This document shows, piece after piece, positions 23,503 through 26,518 of a DNA stretch of 26,518 nucleotides (the stretch's first letter is position 1; each line of letters begins with the position of its first letter). Source of the DNA: a bacterium (GTDB lineage: Bacteria > Planctomycetota > J058 > JAJDCP01); assembly GCA_030428695.1 (NCBI GenBank), contig JAUIEM010000094.1, positions 1-26,518 of the forward strand, read 5' to 3'. The notes below the pieces were generated by a model. The model searched no databases. It saw only the letters and a program-made list of their open reading frames with translations, and had not been told where the DNA came from. A program made the translations under genes and the position numbers.

Positions 23503-26500
23503 ATGGAAACCTCGAAGCTCCGCTCGGCCTGGCAAGAGACGGTCGGTCATAGGGATATCGACACCCTCACCCCGGACGCGACCTACAAGCCGGCGGTACT
23601 CGGTCCCGCGCTCGCTCCGCCGCTCGAGGAGGCGCCGGGCTACGTGCCGGTCGAGGAGATCGGCCGCGGCGGCTTCGGCGTCGTCTACCGCGCCGCGCAG
23701 ACCAACCTCGGCCGTGACGTCGCGCTCAAGCTCGCCAAGGGCGTCTCGACCAAAGAGTCCGGCTTCATCCAGGAGGCCTGTCTGCACGGCCAGCTCGAGC
23801 ATCCGAACATCGTGCCGGTGCACGACCTCGGACGTCGCGAGGGCTCGCTGTTCCTGGCGATGAAGCTGGTCGAGGGGCGGCCCTGGAGCGAGCTCCTGCG
23901 CGGCCCGGGGCGCGAGGACCTCGACCGCCATCTCGAGGTGCTCGACGCCCTGTGCCACGCGGTCGACTACGCCCACAGCCGCGGCATCGTCCACAACGAC
24001 CTCAAGCCCGCCAACGTCCTGCTCGGCGCCTTCGGCGAGGTGCAGCTGACCGACTGGGGGCTCGGGGTGTGCCTGGAGGAAGATCCCGCGCGCCCCTGGC
24101 TGCGTCCGCGCACCGCGATCTGCCACCCTTGCGGCACGCCTTCGTATATGGCGCCGGAGCTCGCCCTCGGGCATGGGGAGGAGATCGGGCCGTGGACCGA
24201 CATCTACCTGCTCGGCGGCATCCTCTTGCGCATCCTGACCGGCTCGCCGCCCCATCGCGGGAAGAGCCTCTGGCGGTGCGCCTGCGACGCCGCCGCGAAG
24301 CTCCCGCCCCGGGTCGACGGGGTCGCCGACCCGGAGCTGCGGGAGATCTGCCGACGCGCCCTCGCGCCGGAGCCCGCGGAGCGTTTCCCCTCCGCCGGAG
24401 CCCTGCGCGAGGCCCTGGGCGCCTGGCGTGGCCAGCGCCAGAGCGTCACCCTGACCGAGCAGGCCGAGGAGGTGCTCGCCGGCTGCGAGGCGGGCCCGGC
24501 CGCGGACGACGGGGCGCGGCTGCGGCAGTACGAGGGCTTCTCGCGCGCCCTGGCGGGCTTCGAGCAGGCCCTGGGTCTGTGGCCGGCCAACCTGCGCGCC
24601 CGGGACGGCCTGCGCCGGGCCGGGCTCGTGGCGACGGAGGCCGCTCTGGCGGCGGGCGATCTCGGCCTGGCGGAGGCCCATCTGCCGGACGATGCCCCCG
24701 AGCTGGCGACGAGGATCGCGGCCGCGCGGACGACCCGCGAGCAGGAGCGTCTCGGCCGCCGCCGGCTGCAGCGGGCGGTGCGGGGTGCGATCGCGTTGAT
24801 CGTGGTCGCCGGACTGGTCGGCGTCGGCTTCCTGCTCGACAGCAACGCCCGCCTGCAGGCGACCTACGGCGAGCTGCGGGAGAGCCGCGACGAGGTGCTC
24901 GCCGAGCGGGAGCGTGCGCTCGAGGCCGAGGGCGCGATGCGGGCCGCCGCGGCCGCGGCGCAGTCCGCGGAGAGCGCCGCGCTCGCCGGCCGGTCGCGGG
25001 CGGAGTCGATCCTCGACTTCGCCTTCTCGACCCTGCGCGGCAAGCTCGCCCCCCTCGGCCAGCGCCACCTGTTGCTGCCGGCGGCCGATGAGACCGTTCA
25101 GTACTTCGCGGGCCTGCCCGTCGACGCCGATCCGGCGCGGCGCCTCGGCCGGGCGCGGGCCTTGGCGAACGTCGCGACCCTGTACCGCCAGCTCGGCTAT
25201 CCGGAGCGGGCGCGTGCGCCGGCGAGCGAGGCGGTCTCGCTGCTCGAGGGCTGGGAAGCGGACGGAGCGGTGCTCCTCGACGCCTGGCGCGAGCACGCGC
25301 TGGTCGAACGCGGCGCCGCCGGCCTTCGCCACGCCGGGCGGGCCCGGGCGCTGGCCACCCGCCTGATCGCGGACATGGCGGAGCTCGACGCCGGCCTGCT
25401 CCTGCGCGGCGCCGCGGCCCAGCGGGCGCTGGCGGAGCTGTTCGTCGAGGAGGGCGCGCTCGACAGCGCCGATGTCGCGCTCGCCGTGGGTCAGGCCTGG
25501 GCGGCGCGGCTCGCGTCGCGCGCGGCGTGGCAGCAGCTCGTCGGCGCGCGAGCGGAGCTGTGTCTCCGCCGGGAGCGCTACGACGAGGCTCTGGAGCTCG
25601 GGCGGCTGCGGGTGGAGGCCCCCGGCGACGGCTTCGAGGCGGCGGGCGCCCAGCTCGCCCTCGGCCTGCTCTACGAGCGCGTGGGCAGAGCGGCGGAGGC
25701 GGAGGAAGCCCTGCGCGCAGCCCGGGCCCGGCTGCTCCCGCTGGCCGAGGCCGATCTCGCCCAGGTCGACCGGCAGGCGGCGCTGTGCGAAACGCGCGCC
25801 GCGCTCGCCCGCGTGCGGCGGGCCGCGGGAGCCAGCGACGAGGCGCGCGGGCTGCTGATCGAGGCGCGGAACCACCTGCGCCTGTTGTGGGAGAGCTTCC
25901 CCGCTTCCCTGCTGCACCAGGGGCTCGTCGTCCACACCGCCCTCGGCACGCTGCTGATCGAGCGCGGGGAGCTCGAGCTGGCCGACGCGACCCTGCGCAC
26001 CGCCCTGCGGCTCGTCGACACCCTCGACGGCGGGCTCGGCAGCTTCGGCGCCACGCTCGAGGCAGCGGTGGGGACCCTCGCCACTCTCCTCGGCCGCGCG
26101 CCGCCTCCGCGGCTGCGCGAGCCGCAGCGCCTGCGCCTCCCTCCCGAGGCGTCCCTGGACGCCGCGGAGGCCTCCCTGCTGGTCGCGCTGCTCGCCCTCG
26201 CCGCGCCCGACGCCGCCGCCGAGGCCAGCGAGCAGCCGCTCGCCGCGCTCGAGGCCGAGCGGACCCCGGCCGCGCGCCATCGCGCCGCGCAGCTGCTCGT
26301 CCTGCGGGCCGAGGCTCTGCGGCGGCTCGGTCGGCTGGATGGCGCCCAGGCGGCCCTGACCCTCGCCGGCCAGGCCCTCGCCCACGAAGGCTGCGTCGAC
26401 CCCGGGCGCGCCCGGCTCCAGGCGACGATCGTCCTCGAGCGGGGCCGCTGCGCGTGGGCGGCGGGCGCGGCGGAGGAGGCGCGCGAAGCGGCGGCTTCGG

Positions 26501-26518
26501 CCCTCGCGGCGCTGGCCG
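23503..26518 (+). CDS. Membrane-anchored Hanks-type Ser/Thr kinase, 3' end missing
   Basis: The frame is open from ATG 23503 to the window end (1005 codons). The kinase domain is residues 47-320: glycine loop GRGGFGVVYRA (54-64), Lys76 in VALKLAKG, Glu91 of helix C, catalytic loop HNDLKPANVLL (164-174, normally HRD), Asp184 in DWG (normally DFG), and GTPSYMAPE. All key catalytic residues are present; the HRD Arg is Asn165, making it a non-RD kinase probably not controlled by activation-loop phosphorylation. One membrane segment (about 427-445) separates it from a coiled coil (about 448-500) and a long TPR-like helical region with repeated Ala/Leu/Glu pairs. The cytoplasmic kinase and outer helical region suggest signal sensing across the membrane. 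The ATG at 23474 is out of frame and was rejected. Confidence 0.93.
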   Translation, partial: METSKLRSAWQETVGHRDIDTLTPDATYKPAVLGPALAPPLEEAPGYVPVEEIGRGGFGVVYRAAQTNLGRDVALKLAKGVSTKESGFIQEACLHGQLEHPNIVPVHDLGRREGSLFLAMKLVEGRPWSELLRGPGREDLDRHLEVLDALCHAVDYAHSRGIVHNDLKPANVLLGAFGEVQLTDWGLGVCLEEDPARPWLRPRTAICHPCGTPSYMAPELALGHGEEIGPWTDIYLLGGILLRILTGSPPHRGKSLWRCACDAAAKLPPRVDGVADPELREICRRALAPEPAERFPSAGALREALGAWRGQRQSVTLTEQAEEVLAGCEAGPAADDGARLRQYEGFSRALAGFEQALGLWPANLRARDGLRRAGLVATEAALAAGDLGLAEAHLPDDAPELATRIAAARTTREQERLGRRRLQRAVRGAIALIVVAGLVGVGFLLDSNARLQATYGELRESRDEVLAERERALEAEGAMRAAAAAAQSAESAALAGRSRAESILDFAFSTLRGKLAPLGQRHLLLPAADETVQYFAGLPVDADPARRLGRARALANVATLYRQLGYPERARAPASEAVSLLEGWEADGAVLLDAWREHALVERGAAGLRHAGRARALATRLIADMAELDAGLLLRGAAAQRALAELFVEEGALDSADVALAVGQAWAARLASRAAWQQLVGARAELCLRRERYDEALELGRLRVEAPGDGFEAAGAQLALGLLYERVGRAAEAEEALRAARARLLPLAEADLAQVDRQAALCETRAALARVRRAAGASDEARGLLIEARNHLRLLWESFPASLLHQGLVVHTALGTLLIERGELELADATLRTALRLVDTLDGGLGSFGATLEAAVGTLATLLGRAPPPRLREPQRLRLPPEASLDAAEASLLVALLALAAPDAAAEASEQPLAALEAERTPAARHRAAQLLVLRAEALRRLGRLDGAQAALTLAGQALAHEGCVDPGRARLQATIVLERGRCAWAAGAAEEAREAAASALAALA

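Noticed and set aside
23296..26385. A 1029-residue minus-strand open frame
   Set aside because: It lies opposite the kinase gene and is composed of Arg/Gly/Gln-rich low-complexity sequence; the plus frame has all kinase motifs.

Overview
The window is about 26.5 kb of very GC-rich bacterial chromosome, densely coded, with short intergenic gaps and many ATGA-type start/stop overlaps. No tRNA, rRNA, CRISPR array, insertion sequence or phage gene was seen. The gene content includes a paired DUF1800/DUF1501 export cassette, a Hanks-type Ser/Thr kinase with a DWG activation motif and a long C-terminal region, an FG-GAP/LamG-like giant protein, orphan pilin and pilus-ATPase genes, and a protein resembling the myxobacterial double-CXXCG family. 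This mix suggests a member of Planctomycetota, Myxococcota or a neighbouring phylum. The exact phylum is an inference that I cannot settle from sequence alone.

Layout. (a) 3-3812 (+): the 3' part of a large protein with DxDxDG repeats and a LamG-like domain. (b) 3813-4126: a convergent gap with two near-identical 66-68 bp hairpin repeats plus a degenerate third copy. (c) 4127-8014 (-): DUF1800 lipoprotein, DUF1501 protein broken by one apparent base deletion, a secreted STN-like small protein and an eight-cysteine small protein. (d) 8145-14678 (-): one long putative operon, in transcription order MORN-repeat lipoprotein, PEGA-like lipoprotein, double-HTH/S24 regulator, rnpA, yidD, a short PilB/GspE-type ATPase and an ASCH-domain protein. 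(e) 14799-15700 (-): a 55-aa membrane protein coupled to a DUF1858-containing protein. (f) 15833-18963 (+): double-CXXCG-like protein, GT87-like membrane glycosyltransferase and GT2 glycosyltransferase. (g) 18967-23287 (-): a GT-B glycosyltransferase, two GT2 glycosyltransferases, a sterol desaturase-family hydroxylase and a degenerate pilin-like protein. (h) 23503 to the end (+): a membrane-anchored Ser/Thr kinase, cut by the window edge and divergent from (g).

How the genes may work together. Regions (f) and (g) are convergent, with stops 3 nt apart. Together they hold four or five glycosyltransferases and a lipid-type hydroxylase, which suggests synthesis or decoration of a surface glycan or glycolipid. 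Region (d) combines RNA processing (RnpA), membrane protein insertion (YidD), two exported lipoproteins, an assembly-type ATPase and a regulator that seems unable to cleave itself. It is the most unusual arrangement here. The usual partners rpmH and yidC are absent from the window.

No established defence or mobile system was found. The best candidates for something undescribed are the rnpA-containing operon, the pilin-like protein lacking Glu5 that is overlapped by the hydroxylase gene, and the hairpin repeat family.
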